Shown in pieces: positions 46,389 through 58,144 of a stretch of DNA of 64,000 nucleotides; position 1 is the stretch's first letter; every line of letters begins with the position of its first letter. This DNA comes from Thermothelomyces thermophilus ATCC 42464. Lineage: Eukaryota; Ascomycota; Sordariomycetes; Sordariales; Chaetomiaceae. A program made the position numbers and the translations under genes. Where the stretch lies: positions 3,472,001 to 3,536,000 of the forward strand of contig NC_016472.1 of assembly GCF_000226095.1 (NCBI RefSeq), given 5' to 3'. Below the pieces are notes generated by a model. The model was not told the origin of the DNA. It searched no databases and saw nothing but the letters and a program-made list of their open reading frames with translations.

Positions 46389-46662
46389 GCTGAGGGGGCG
46401 TGCTCTCGATGGCGGCGAGCCATCCCCAAAAGAACTCTCCCCACGACCGAGAAGCCGAGGCTGCGGGGAGAGAGGAGATGGCCCAATGTTGTCCGGTCCG
46501 GCCCTTTCTCTCCAAGACCCTGCAACCTTGGCATCAAGATGGACCAGTTGCACAGTATCCGCACGGGGATAGTATGGTTGTACATACATACAGACCGGTC
46601 GGGAGGGAAGCTTCCCAGCTGCGTAGTGTATGGCGCCGAACACCAGTAAACACCACTCTGTA

Positions 46663-46680
46663 CTGTACATGCGTACAGTG
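46663..46680. repeat. Short inverted repeat, 7-bp arms and 4-nt loop
   Basis: ACTGTAC and GTACAGT flank ATGC. Confidence 0.75.
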
Positions 46681-47027
46681 CACACAGATTTCACTATCCC
46701 GCCTTTCGCTCCCGGACGGCACAAGACCTGCACGCGGGTTCCCGCAGTTGCTTTTGGCTGTGCCTCGCTGCTGAGAAACGCCAAAGCACTGCTACCCGTA
46801 GGTCTACACCAGGGCAGCCTGCGGGTGAGAACCATGGACTTGTCGATGGTCTCAATTTCCCGGAGGGACAGTGGCCTCTCCGTATGATTTCGGCATCAGC
46901 AGCTGTTGATTCTTAGATGAAGGCGAAAACGACTTGCCCATTCCGAGGCCCCAAGATCTGAACGGCTCAGCAAATTAGCGACGTGCTCCTGGAAGTCAAG
47001 GCTGGGATTGGCCAGGTGCAGAAGCGG

Positions 47028-47038
47028 GTACGGATTAC
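47028..47038 (-). repeat. Dispersed motif GTACGGATTAC (reverse of GTAATCCGTAC)
   Basis: An exact copy in the gene-poor region. Confidence 0.8.
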
Positions 47039-48134
47039 ACTATCCACCAGCAGGGCAAATTTCTGGTTGTCGTGTGGTTGCATAGCGACGGAGGTATTCG
47101 CTCGCGGATTCATGCTACCGTACACAGTAGCTTCATTAACAGTGGACGGATCGCACATCCCCTCGTGGCCCCCGCAAAGCAATCTGCCCTTGTTGCGAAG
47201 CTCTCGTAGGAGCGGCGTAGCATCCCCGACGGCCGCGGGACATCGGGTGCGAGGGCAAGCAAGCCTCTCGTGCGAACTGCGAATTAGTGCGCGGGCGTGA
47301 TGGTTGCAGGAAAAGCGACAAAGACCGGTTAAGGACGTTGATTCGATGGGGCCTAGTGGGTCAGGTGTGACGGCAAATCGCTCGTGCATATCGAATGCGG
47401 CCCGAGAGGCGGCAACCAAGCCAGATTGGCTCGCGCATCAAGATCAGCCAGGGTCGCGGGCAGGGGATTGGAGCGCTAGCGGACAACGCTTGGGCCAATA
47501 ACGCGGGAAAACGGGTGCAAGACCCAGATGGACCGGGTTCAGGGCACCCAGACCCTGGCCGGATGATCTGCCTTGGATTGGAGGGTGCCTGTCTTGGCAA
47601 CGAGCCTTGCCATGAGAACCGTGCAATGGAGCACGCATGGGCGGCGTGGTCGGGAGAGAACGGCAAGCTGAACTCGGATTTGGCAGGTATACACGCCCGA
47701 AGTACGGATGTATATACTTTGCACGGCTGATGACGGGAAAGCCTGACCGAGCTAGACCTGCTAGCAGCAGCCAAGGGATGATATTCGGCATTTCGGTGCG
47801 AGAGCAAGGGCCCTACGGAACCCGAGTTCCAGTTGCTGCCCACATGGTGTGTATGTATGAAGGTTTTCAGACTTGTCGCAAAAAAAAAAAAGAGAAAAAA
47901 AAAACTGGAAGCCAGAGATCCCCCCTACGAGAACCAACATAACCGCCCGGTTGCTAGACATAGGCTCTGGCTTTATACTCTGGTTCGCCTACATCATGAG
48001 CATTACACTAGATATTGGAGGGTTGAGGCTTAGGCGGATCCACAAGTAACGGTAGGAGTCCTCGGAGGATTGTGAAGCCTGCGTGAATAGTTATCTGCTC
48101 AATGGTGGTGACAGCACACCGAATTCGGACAAAC

Positions 48135-48145
48135 TGGGCTAATTA
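48135..48145 (+). repeat. Motif TGGGCTAATTA, copy 2 of 3
   Basis: Exact copy; the next lies 93 bp downstream. Confidence 0.6.
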
Positions 48146-48227
48146 GCCGCTCTCTATCCATTTTGGGTCTATCAGCAGCTCTACAGCCCACCTTCGGATG
48201 TGATAAGAATTAACCCACTTGCATGTC

Positions 48228-48238
48228 TGGGCTAATTA
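48228..48238 (+). repeat. Motif TGGGCTAATTA, copy 3 of 3
   Basis: Exact copy within an AT-rich patch. Confidence 0.6.
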
Positions 48239-48613
48239 TATTGATCAGCATACACTACGGTTGGTCTCTATTTTTATTCTTGCACAGCATCCTATCGAAA
48301 CCAAATTAGCCCTCGATATCCTGACCTAATTATCCCTCTATACTTAGAAATGTATCTTGGTGTAAGCTGAGTCCGTTGCTACAATCTGGCTCCGATGCAC
48401 TCACTGTAGGCAACTCGCACAGTGCTGCCCTCGCCGAGACCTCCGATGTCGACGCCTCCTCTTCCCGTCTCGCTGTCCATTGCCAAGTTCGGTGCTTGCC
48501 AAAATTTTAGCTCGGTGTGTACTGGTAGTTTGGAGTGTCACACAAGTCACGACCACGACCCCTGCGATCTGGCTTTCGACGGAATTTGTGCGAAGGAGAG
48601 AGTGCTACAAGAC

Positions 48614-48624
48614 GTACGGAGTAC
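48614..48624 (-). repeat. Dispersed motif GTACGGAGTAC
   Basis: Exact copy of the sister motif. Confidence 0.75.
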
Positions 48625-49945
48625 CTCGTTCGGCACCTACCTCATCCCCCCCCCCCCAAACTTCTCCCGCGAGTTCATAATCGGCTTCACGGCTAAAAGT
48701 GATAGAGACCCAAAGACAGCAACGGTACGATGTCGGTCTTGGGAGTGGGATACAACGCTAGGCCGATAAAGCAATTGATGCGCTGACTTCGGTCGTCCTT
48801 TGAGGCAGGAGGTATCCCATCGTATGACACTCTTTTTTAACGTCAATCGTTGGCATTCTGTTCTGTCAAGCGAAAGCTCAGCCTGCGGGGTTTCCTTGGA
48901 AAAGCAGAAGAGCCACATGATTGGAGATCTTAGTCCTTACCAGCAAGGTGAGGGGAAGGAGCCCGGTCGGATTTTCCCTTCGCCGCGGTTGCCGAGCGGC
49001 ACACCCTCCTATATCTATGTCGCCGTCCACTTAAAGGCGACTAGCTTACATGAGGATTCCTCGAAAGAGCGTGTCATTATCAGGGCCGCTGAAACACTTA
49101 CTCGGATCACTCCTATGTCTTGACAATGGTTTGTTTAATCCGCATAATGGCGGGGGATCTGATCAGTCGACGCCTCGGTTAAAACGGGGGTGTGAACCTA
49201 ACCAGGCTCCCCTTGTTCTGCCCTGTGGATTCCACTTGGTGTGCAATTAACCCTGCTCCCCGTGCTTAGTTGCAGATCCTTATGAGATACTCCGGCCTTT
49301 GGACGGCGCCCGTGCGCCCTCTTAAACTTGGCAGAGCATGAATGCAGTAAACGCTACAAAACCTGAGAAAATCATTTGACCGGTTCCGCTAGCCACCGTA
49401 TCAAGTAATGATGCGCCTCTTCAGTCCGGAGCTACGGACCCGGCTGAAAGACCAGACCTTGTCGTTGTCTGCGCCTTCCTCGTACGGCCGTTGTCGAGAG
49501 CCCGTCAGATGGCTCGGCTGTCAAACTCCCATGACCAAGGCACTGGCAGCTGACTCGAGATAAAAGCGTTAGCGAGTTAGCGAGTGGTGGCGGAGAAACA
49601 AAGAGCCCGGGAACATGTTCAACAATCCGAGACTCCTGGCAGGACTTGAGTTTCAAGGCCGAACATGGCTACCTCTTGCGTACAAGTAAGACATACGCTA
49701 CACTACCTGTGGTTACCTGTGGTTCCTGTGTTAGTGGCTCCCCTTCCTGTTTGGGAAGAAAGCTCGGGGAAAGTGGATCTGGTCAACGCCGAACCCCTCA
49801 CGAAATTTTCAATGGACAAGCAAGCGAACATGGCAGGGGAGAGACCCACTCGGCGATACACAAATGCACATTGTCACCGATAGCTTCCGTGACGGAAGAC
49901 ATGGGATCAACATGGATCGTACTGACGGCCCACACTGCACTACAC

Positions 49946-49960
49946 TACGGAGTACGGAGT
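49946..49960 (-). repeat. Dispersed motif, overlapping double copy
   Basis: TACGGAGTACGGAGT contains the unit twice, sharing the central GTAC. Confidence 0.75.
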
Positions 49961-52270
49961 CCCGAAGATCCGAGCATGGGAGGAGTCTCCTCAGAGCACA
50001 GATGCGATCAGGAAACTAGAACAAACACATCACACCCTCAAACGGGCCAACGCCCGAGACTTCAATTTTCTTTTCTTCGAGTCCTTGGACCGGGAGCGGT
50101 ATCCTCGGCATCTCACAATGCTTTTGTAATGCCGCGACCAAGACCACACAACACGCGTAAGAAGGTAGCCTCATTTTTAGGTGATTAGTCACCTGGTGCA
50201 AAGTTCCAGGAACTCGCTCTCATTCGACCATCCGGGAAAGAGGGGTTCATTGGCGGTGCGACGCTACGAACTCTAGCCCCTCCTTCGCTGACCAGTCATG
50301 CTCTCAAGACTGCTCTTTTGAATGTGTCGTGATATCGAGCTGGCCACCCACTCCGCTTGGCTGGCCTCTCTGGTCGCAGACCCTGAAAGTCATGTGAATG
50401 GAAAAGAAGAGGAGGAAGTATGCCTATTACCGATTCGATATTCAAGAGGCTTGGAACGTATGAACCAGATGGGCATTGAAAAGCGACGGGCCGCAGAGGT
50501 CTTATCCTTGACAGCATGGATAAGGTCAGGCTATCCCCGGCCTTTCCCTCAACGGGAAGTGGCAGCGTGCAACTGTGTACGGAACTCCGTACAGTAAACC
50601 GAGAAAGCAAGGATGACAGTTCCGTGGTCCGTACGATAAATCTATGAACATTGATGGCCTACAGCATGGTAAGGTACTTAGCTTTAGGTTTACCGCGTCC
50701 CTCTTCTTCTCCGCTAGGCTAGTTAGGCATCAACGAAAACGGCACCTTTCGAGAACCCGCGTCTGGCGGTCAGAAAGGAACACTGAAATGCTTTTGATAT
50801 CAGGTTCAGGCGGTCACCGACTACAGAGTAGGTACATGCAGTATATGCACATGCGGAATACCGCGGATACAAAGAACCGCTGAGTTCACTGCATGTGTGT
50901 GGGTAGGCGATATTCCCTAGCGCGAGACCAACCGTTAACCGCCCCACGCGAGATCTATTGTTCGAGGTATGACGAGCACGTTACATGCTTCGTTTACACT
51001 TGAGGAGCTCTTCTAAGGCCTGGAACAGGAGGGGGAAGAGTCCGTAAGTACCCGTGGATCGGAAACCAGGGTAGGGGCTACAGGCCGGCAGGCGCGATGT
51101 CAGACACCGGAGCGTTCTAACGAATGTATGTACTGTATATCAGAAAACACCACGAATTCTTCCCGAAGCTCGCAGGCGTGCAGATGACATTCGGAGAAGT
51201 CGGTGTGTGCACTATCCCACGTGGTGCAGCAATCCCTGGTAGTGACTTACCAGGCGAGCGAACTCTCACCCCTCTTCAGACAAGGAGTCACATGAGCATT
51301 AGCCGGAAGCTTATTGAGGGGTATTTCTCTCTTGACTCTTTTGACGGGCAGTCTTATTGTACGGCTTGAGCCTCCGAATTGGCCGACCGATGGAGCTTCT
51401 AGCGGAGCTGATAGCTTAGACAACGCCTGTAGCATCTGGGAAAGCATACGTATTAATTGACGTATTTTACGAAGAGCGTCTAGTATACAATGAAAGCCTG
51501 AGAAGACTCAGAGGCGGGGGAATGTCGCTCAAGGCAAACAAGCTCCGTCGTTACTGTGTAAGGTGACGACTGCAGAAAGGGTTGTGGCTGTCTGATCCCG
51601 AAGCCAAACAGTTAGCTCGCGATTGCTGTCGGACTCTGGAGCACAAGACCAGGTCCTGTGCGATACAAATAGCTCTCATGCTACTCGGTCATTGGTCGTT
51701 GTAGTGCACATACCTAATATGCCTGTACTGTAAATGCTCATCGATATAGTTAGTAGGACCACTTACACGAGGAAGTGGTTCTCAGTTATTTCCCGGAAAG
51801 CTGAGAGGTTACGCGGGCAAACGAGGCTGGCAATGCTCAAGCTGAGGTCTGTCGTGAGTCGCCACGAATCTCTAGCTGCACCATCCCCAGCCGCAGTTTT
51901 TCTGAGCCTTAGTCGGGTATAAACTACGCAGATCACGACATACCTCCTAGTCATGTGCCTTCTCGAGGGTCATTCCTTGCCCTGTCTACTGTATGTTCAT
52001 CCGTACGGAACTGAAGCAGCGAACTATTTTGCTAGGCGAGTGGCGGGAAACGGCCTTGCTGCATCCGAAGTGTTGCGGCTCCCACGTCAGCGGGACCGTC
52101 TCACGGTGGCCGCAACTTCTACTCCGTAGTGCAGACGGAGACACGCCGAGCTAGTTGCCGATCAGGATTCCTCCCATAGCCAACTGAGTTTGGCATTTTC
52201 ACAGACAGATCGGTTGCCGATCCTTTCGGACATCGCTATTACACTACGCATGTACGGAGCCCTGTATGTA

Positions 52271-52284
52271 TGTATGTACATACA
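52271..52284. repeat. 14-bp palindrome in a TGTATG/TACATA tract
   Basis: TGTATGTACATACA equals its own reverse complement. Confidence 0.8.
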
Positions 52285-52729
52285 ATACTTACATACATAT
52301 CTGTACCACTTGTGTAGGTAGTGCACGCTAGGTCCGGGAAGCCCCAGGGAAAAAAAAAGTTGCATGATCAGCCACACCGCGGAAGATATTCGGCCCCGCA
52401 ACGGTGTGCAACTGAGGTGATGACGGCATACGGATATACCTCGGAGCGTGCGCCGGCGGCAGAGGCGGCAGGTCTTAGAAAGCTGTTCTAGGAGGGGGTT
52501 GGAGAGTCGACAGTAGAACCTACAGCTGACGATGGCAGTTTATCGACTTCGCTTCGGAATTTCCCAAGTCCATGCATGGTAGGGCGCAAGACCCGGGCAC
52601 TTGGGAACTGTTGACATAGGGTAGGCGGCCGCCGTTGAGTCGAGATGCGGCCAGGTCGACCGACGAAGACGCCGAACCATGGCAACCGCTCTGCATATTC
52701 ATGCACTCGTTTGTATGTACTGTATGTAT

Positions 52730-52740
52730 GTAATCCGTAC
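52730..52740 (+). repeat. Dispersed motif GTAATCCGTAC, exact copy
   Basis: Directly follows TGTATG repeats, as at several other copies. Confidence 0.8.
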
Positions 52741-54149
52741 TTCATTTGTACTTGTAGTACAGGGTGTCAATGACTTCGTGGTGGCTTCATCTTGGCGGAG
52801 CGCAGCGGGAGGCGCGTGAAAATATCGGCTGGCCAACGGTCTGCTCGGCTCCTTCCCGCTCGACGCCTCGATGGACCTTGGATGTGCTGTGTGTGCTCTG
52901 GGAAGTTCCCGTCAGATAAGGCTAGCGCGAATTCATGGGCGCTTAGTGTACCGTGTAGTGTAGGCCGTCTTTTTTTTGGATCAGATTCTGGAAATTCAAC
53001 CAATCAGAAGATAGGATTGTCTGATAATGGCAAGCACGGCAGGATTTGCAGCCCAATGAGAATCGCAGACGGACCTTTGTATGCTGGCCGCTTGGTCACA
53101 CCCGACCTGCCCCGGCGACTGAACACTGGTCAGTTCGCCCCACTTCTCTCCCATACACAAATGGCAGGTACCCATGCTTCTCCCACCACTCGCAAGACAG
53201 CTCGAGTCTTGCATGGATGCAATGCACCAGTGTGGCCATCCCGCAGCTGCCCAACCAGCCCTCGACTTGCGGCCGACTGGGCGCTCGCTCTGCTCGAATC
53301 TGGTGATTTTCGTACGTCTTAGCACGCACAAACTGCTATAATTATACTACCCTAAGCGGGGCAAATGCCTGGGCAGAGCGCGAGCCACATTGGCCGAGAA
53401 TGGCTGGCCAATGTCAACGGAGGCAGAGGTAGCAAACATGGGGGAACAGGGCGGGAGCGACGGGAACGCTGCAACCTGGACGCTTCCCGCAAATGCCGGG
53501 TCTCTTGAGAGCAAACAGTGAATCCCCGGGCACGGAGTAGCCCTTCCACCCTCCTACACTCCGGTATAGTGTAGCGCTGTAGTCGATCTCGGCTTCCATT
53601 TGCACCTGGCAACCAGCCTAACCGCCTCCCCTCCCCTCCCCCTCTTCTTATCCCTCCCTTCTCTTCTTTCACCCAACCAAAACCGATATCACACATATTG
53701 GCCCCAAGTCCGCCTGTCACACTCCCTTAGGGTACCCATCCCAGTTGTTGCTCCTTTCTTTTCTCCCTCGTACATACACTGGCCCAGTTCTCCGCTGTCG
53801 GTGCTATGCCGTCCCGACTCAGATCATAATCGGTCTTTATGTGACTGACGACAGTTGCGTTCCCACTTCGGCGCTTGCGCATGCGCTTGCATCTCGCTGC
53901 GGTGAGAGCCGACATATACGCAGTACAGACATACATAACCTCCTGTGGGCGCCCGCCCCCACCATTCAGGTCCTATCCTCCTGGCTTTGGCTCTCAGTAG
54001 CAATTGAGCGGGCATACGAAGCTGGACCTCGTCCTGTCCGCTGTCGGAAGTGGCGCCGGCATCACGGGTGTAGCAACAAAAAAGCGACCTCGAAATATCT
54101 TGGGAGGGTAATTAATTGTGAGTATATACTAGAGGGCGCCGGCGACGGC

Positions 54150-54209
54150 AACATCAGCATCAACATCAGCATCAACATCAGCATCAACATTGGCATCAAC
54201 ATCGGCATC
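54150..54209 (+). repeat. 12-bp minisatellite, five copies, in the SAM-PH leader
   Basis: AACATCAGCATC occurs three times exactly, then as two variants (AACATTGGCATC and AACATCGGCATC), ending 41 bp before the proposed ATG at 54251. Confidence 0.9.
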
Positions 54210-54250
54210 AAACACTAGCACATAGTCGTCCGCGACGACAAATCACCGAC

Positions 54251-57125
54251 ATGGTACGCTCGTCGGGCATTGCTGCCTTTGGATTCGACCAAACAGCTAA
54301 CTAACCACGGCCACAGGAGACGGTACAGGTCGCCATGATGGAACGGCCGCCGCAGGAGATGCAGGAGAAGGGGCGAGGGCGGGATATTTTTTTCTCGGCA
54401 GCGAGGGTAAAGAACCGGCCGTACTCGGTATACACGGAATTCATGGAGTCGGACACCGAAATCGAGCAGGGGGATGACCAAGAGGACGACTCGGAAGTGT
54501 ACAGCGAGTTTGGGGATCTGGAGGGGATCGAGGATGGCGACTGCTCTCCGCGCATCAGCATCGGCTCGGTAGGTGCCCCGGACCTCAACGGTCACAGGCG
54601 TGCTTGGGGTAGGTTTGCTCACTGATGCGCAGTCGGGGGGGCAGAACAGCTTTACGACAGTGTCGACGCACGACGAAGTACAAACACCGAGCTCGCTACG
54701 GCAACCCCCCTTTCCTTTCGACCATGAGCCAAAACAACAAGTCGAGGGCCCGCGAGGGCCTCACCTGTTCCGCAGCTCCATGTCCTCGGCGCAATCCATC
54801 GAGCTTCAGCATGCGCTCTCACTCTCGCCGATCACGCCGCAGGATCCGCACATGATGGACCTACATCTGCAGGATCTTCACCTCACTTCCCTCCCGCGGA
54901 AGAAACGCGACACAGGGCCATTTCAGTTCACGGACGAGGAGCTCGACACCTCGACTCTGCCGAGCTGGACCCCGGAGATGGTTGCCCAGCAGATGCTGAA
55001 CGCCAATATTGAGCTCAGCGCATGTGAGAAGTTTGTCGAGAACGATATCAACGGCGCCATCCTGATCACACTGAAGTTTGAGGACTTGAAAGAGCTAGGG
55101 ATCGCGTCGTTCGGCGTGAGGACGCAGATCTGGGAAGAGATCCACAAGATGAGGAACCTCGAGAAGCCAGAACCCCAGCCGGAGACGCCCATCGAGGACA
55201 AGCCGGACAAGAGGGTGAGGAAGGAGCTGCGGAGGCAGGAGAGTGGCTCCAGCAGTCGAAGCAGTCGGAAGCAAAAGCCGCGGCTCAAGGTCAACGATGT
55301 CATCTCCCCTCTCGAGTCGGTCTCCATCGTAGGCATTGAACAGGTCTTGCCGAAGCCTCACCACTGCTCCAAGGGCGAGAACTGCGCCAAGTGGAGGCGG
55401 AATCAACGATTGATCGAAGCCTTCAAGAAAGACCACCCCTTCATCCACGACAACGGCATCATCATGATCGCCGGCGACCCCGGGAACCCGGAGACGGCCG
55501 AGGCGATCGTGTCGAGCGACGAGCTCCGCCCCGTCTCGGACGCCGTGCCGTCGGTGGTGGCCTCTTCGGATGTCATGGGTCCGGGGAACATGCCACCGCT
55601 CCAGTACCTTCACGAGGCGACGCTCCGCAACGTTCAGGAGAGAGATCCGCAAGAGAACGTCCGCCACTTCCTCGACTTCCAGCGCCCACACGCCAATGCC
55701 TCGAGCGAGGTTCCCCCAACTCCTCCCTTCGAGATCTTCCCTCAGAACAACAACCAGAAACCTACACCCGCTGCGCTCCGGAACCTCCCGAAGCTCTCCA
55801 TCCCTTCGAAGCCCTCGGTTGCCGCTCCCAGGCAGGGGCCGCAGCCGGCACAGGCCCGGTCTGCTCGTCCCGCATCGCAGGTCATCCCGTCCTTCCGAGA
55901 ACTTAGTCCGTCGTCCGACGAGGGCACTCCCACGCCTACGGCGCCTTACCGGTTTGGCACTCCGTTCTCCGACATGGACGTTCCCGTTACGGTAACAGAG
56001 CTCCCTCCGGTCTCGCGCGACTTCTCCCAGTCCGTCCCGCCAGACATGGCTTATCGCCACAACCCCGCACCTCGCTCCATGTCCCGCAATACTAGCCGCC
56101 GGCCGTCCTTCCCCGTCATGCCGGCCCTGGACGAGAACTCGGTTGTTACGCCCGCCACCAGCACCTCCTCCTGCAACCGCTCTTTCTCCCAACGCGTCGG
56201 CCAGCGCCCGCTCCAGGCACCCCCGCGCGCCCAATATCCCTGGACACAAACCGAGCGCCCAACCCTGGAGAAGGCCATCCCGCCACTTCCGGGCTCTGCA
56301 GCCGCCACGGCCGCTACTACTGGTGCTAGGACAACCTTCTCTCCCCGCAAGACAACAACGACGACGACCACCATCACCACCGGTGGTATCAACGGCACCA
56401 CCGGCACTGTCAAGACCGTTAACATCAACGGCCGCCTCTCGCCCATTAGCGACAAGCCGCAACTCGACATGACCGGCGGCGAGGCCATCTCGTACCAAGG
56501 GCTGATGCGCAAGCGCAAGACCAAGATGCTGCGGCACGAATGGCACGAGCACTTCTTCACGCTGCGCGGGACGCGCCTGGCCATGCACGACAAGGCGGCG
56601 GCGGCGGGCGACGCGGCGGCCATGAACAAGACGCTCGAGTACATCGACATTGACGACTACGCCATCGCCTGCGGCAGCATCGCCGGCGGGTCCAAGCTCA
56701 ACGCCGCCTTCAAGGCCATGCACATCCGCCGGGCCGGCAGCGGCAACGACGACGCCAAGGCCAAGGGCGACGTCGGCGCCTTCAGCTTCCAGCTGATCCC
56801 GCAGGACAACAAGGGCGGAGTCAAGCTCCGCAAGAGGGAGAGCGTCGCGTCCGCCGTCGCCGGCGGCGGCGGCGCCTCGTCGTCATCCTCCTCCTCCTCC
56901 TCCTCCTCCTCCTCCTCCTCCTCCTCTTCGGCCGCCGGGGCTAACAAGGGCAAAGACGCGCCGCCGCCGATCGAGGGCGCCGTCAACGGCACGGGCAAGA
57001 CGCACCACTTCGCCGTCAAGAGCCGGGACGAGCGGATCGATTGGATGCGCGAGCTGATGCTCGCCAAGGCCAGGAAGCAGAAAGGGGAGGGCTTCGAGGT
57101 GGTTGTGAATGGGAACATGATCTAA
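54251..57125 (+). CDS. SAM and PH domain protein
   Basis: Proposed exons are 54251-54253 (only the ATG), 54317-54568 and 54633-57125, giving 915 residues. Intron 1 (GTACGC..GCTAACTAAC..CCACAG) joins the ATG to ETVQVAMMERPPQ; if it is not used, translation would begin at the ATG at 54335. Intron 2 is 64 nt. A SAM domain (about residues 191-262: WTPEMVAQQMLNANIEL, FVENDINGAILITL, LKELGIASFGVR) should mediate oligomerisation. A PH domain (about 704-897: YQGLMRKRKTKMLRHEWHEH, FFTLRGTRLAM, ending DERIDWMRELMLAK) should bind membrane phosphoinositides; it is split by a low-complexity loop containing about 18 consecutive Ser from TCC repeats. The region between is Pro/Ser-rich. The layout resembles Boi/Pob1 polarity proteins without their SH3 domain, so a role in polarised growth is likely but inferred. 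Confidence 0.88.
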
Positions 57126-58144
57126 GGGGAGGGACGGTAACGGAGAGCGGTCATTGCTTGGACGATGACGACGACGACGACGACGACGACGACGATTGAT
57201 GATATTGATGGGATGTGTGTGCAGCTTTTGTTTTGCGTAGTGGTCAGTTTGTCTGGCTCACTTCGCACGCCATTGCCCTTCTTCCATATTCTGGATTATG
57301 ATCCATTTCAGTTACTTTCTCCTCCACTCCCCCCATTTCCATCGGTTTTTTCACTGGGTTTTCTGTTTTTGGTTCGTCTCGATGATACCTGGCTTGCTTT
57401 CACCCTTCATACCCCTCCTTCCCAAGATTTCCTTACCTTTCTGTTTACTTCACTTCAGAGTGATATACCTTGGATGTTCTGCATGAGCCGGCGTGGTTTG
57501 GTGTTTCTACCTCAGGTTACCGACTAGGGACGATAGGAAAGTGTAGATAAGGTTGATATATATGACAACATATTGACTGTCTGTACACTCATTTCATGGA
57601 CGGAAGAAAATGAGTCCTTGTGAAGTCGGTTTTGTTTGGATAAGAGGTACCAGGTTTAGTTAGCTGAGAATCAAAAGTCTATCTGTCTGATTCAAATTTT
57701 AATCATTTCGTAAATGCCTATGTGTGCTGATTTGCGACTTGCAGTCTTTTCCTCCTTTTGATTCCTCTTCTGCCTCCCCTCTCCTTTCTAGTCACGAGTG
57801 CCCTGGGTAGCACTTTGGCAAAGTAGCGACGAAGGGCATCTCTTTACGCGCATTCTTTGGAAACATGGCAGCCAAAAGAAGCACTCGGGAGGAACCCTGC
57901 AGGCACCGTGGACAGGTTGATGAGTGTTTCTATTCCCATCATCATACACCCGACGAGTCTATTTTGTACAAGAACAACCGAGAGTCAGGCCAGGAAAAAA
58001 AATCGCGAATGGGCCGTTTCGCCTTTTCCTGGTCTCGTGATATATTATACATACAACCCGCCCTCTCACCGGGGAGGGGGGGGGGGGGGGAGGAGGGGGC
58101 TTCGGCCAGCCCCACGCACGCCCCTAGGCCGCTCTCTCGGTAGC
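57126..58144. other. Convergent 3' flanks of SAM-PH and mS42 genes
   Basis: No gene is seen. A (GAC)9 tract lies just after the SAM-PH stop, followed by T-rich sequence and a G-run at 58076-58090. Confidence 0.5.
57167..57193. repeat. (GAC)9 microsatellite
   Basis: Nine exact GAC units in the 3' flank. Confidence 0.85.

Larger units (their letters stand above)
45151..48000. other. Gene-poor region, part 1 (zinc-cluster promoter side)
   Basis: No supported gene. It includes a GAC/GAT tract at 46341-46388 that makes an Asp/Asn run in one frame, G-runs, an inverted repeat ACTGTAC-ATGC-GTACAGT (46663-46680), and an exact dispersed motif at 47028-47038. Confidence 0.45.
48001..51000. other. Gene-poor region, part 2
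   Basis: No supported gene. Sequence near 48110-48370 is more AT-rich than its surroundings and holds two TGGGCTAATTA copies. TACGGAGTAC-type motifs lie at 48614, 49946 and about 50577. Open frames are short, overlapping and mostly non-ATG. Confidence 0.45.
51001..54250. other. Gene-poor region, part 3 (SAM-PH promoter side)
   Basis: No supported gene. It carries TGTATG/TACATA repeats with a 14-bp palindrome (52271-52284), an exact dispersed motif (52730-52740), CT-rich sequence (53626-53680) and a 12-bp minisatellite immediately before the next start codon. Confidence 0.45.

Noticed and set aside
46141-46572. 143-codon frame with an Asp run
   Set aside because: The Asp run comes from a GAC microsatellite; the rest has no protein-like conservation signal and no ATG at its start.
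49646-50188. 180-codon + strand frame in the gene-poor region
   Set aside because: Starts at a non-ATG codon, no recognisable motif, and lies amid dispersed repeats.
52241-52300. CRISPR-like or LTR-like repeats suspected in TGTATG/TACATA tracts
   Set aside because: These are simple microsatellites with a short palindrome; there are no spaced direct repeats or long terminal repeats.
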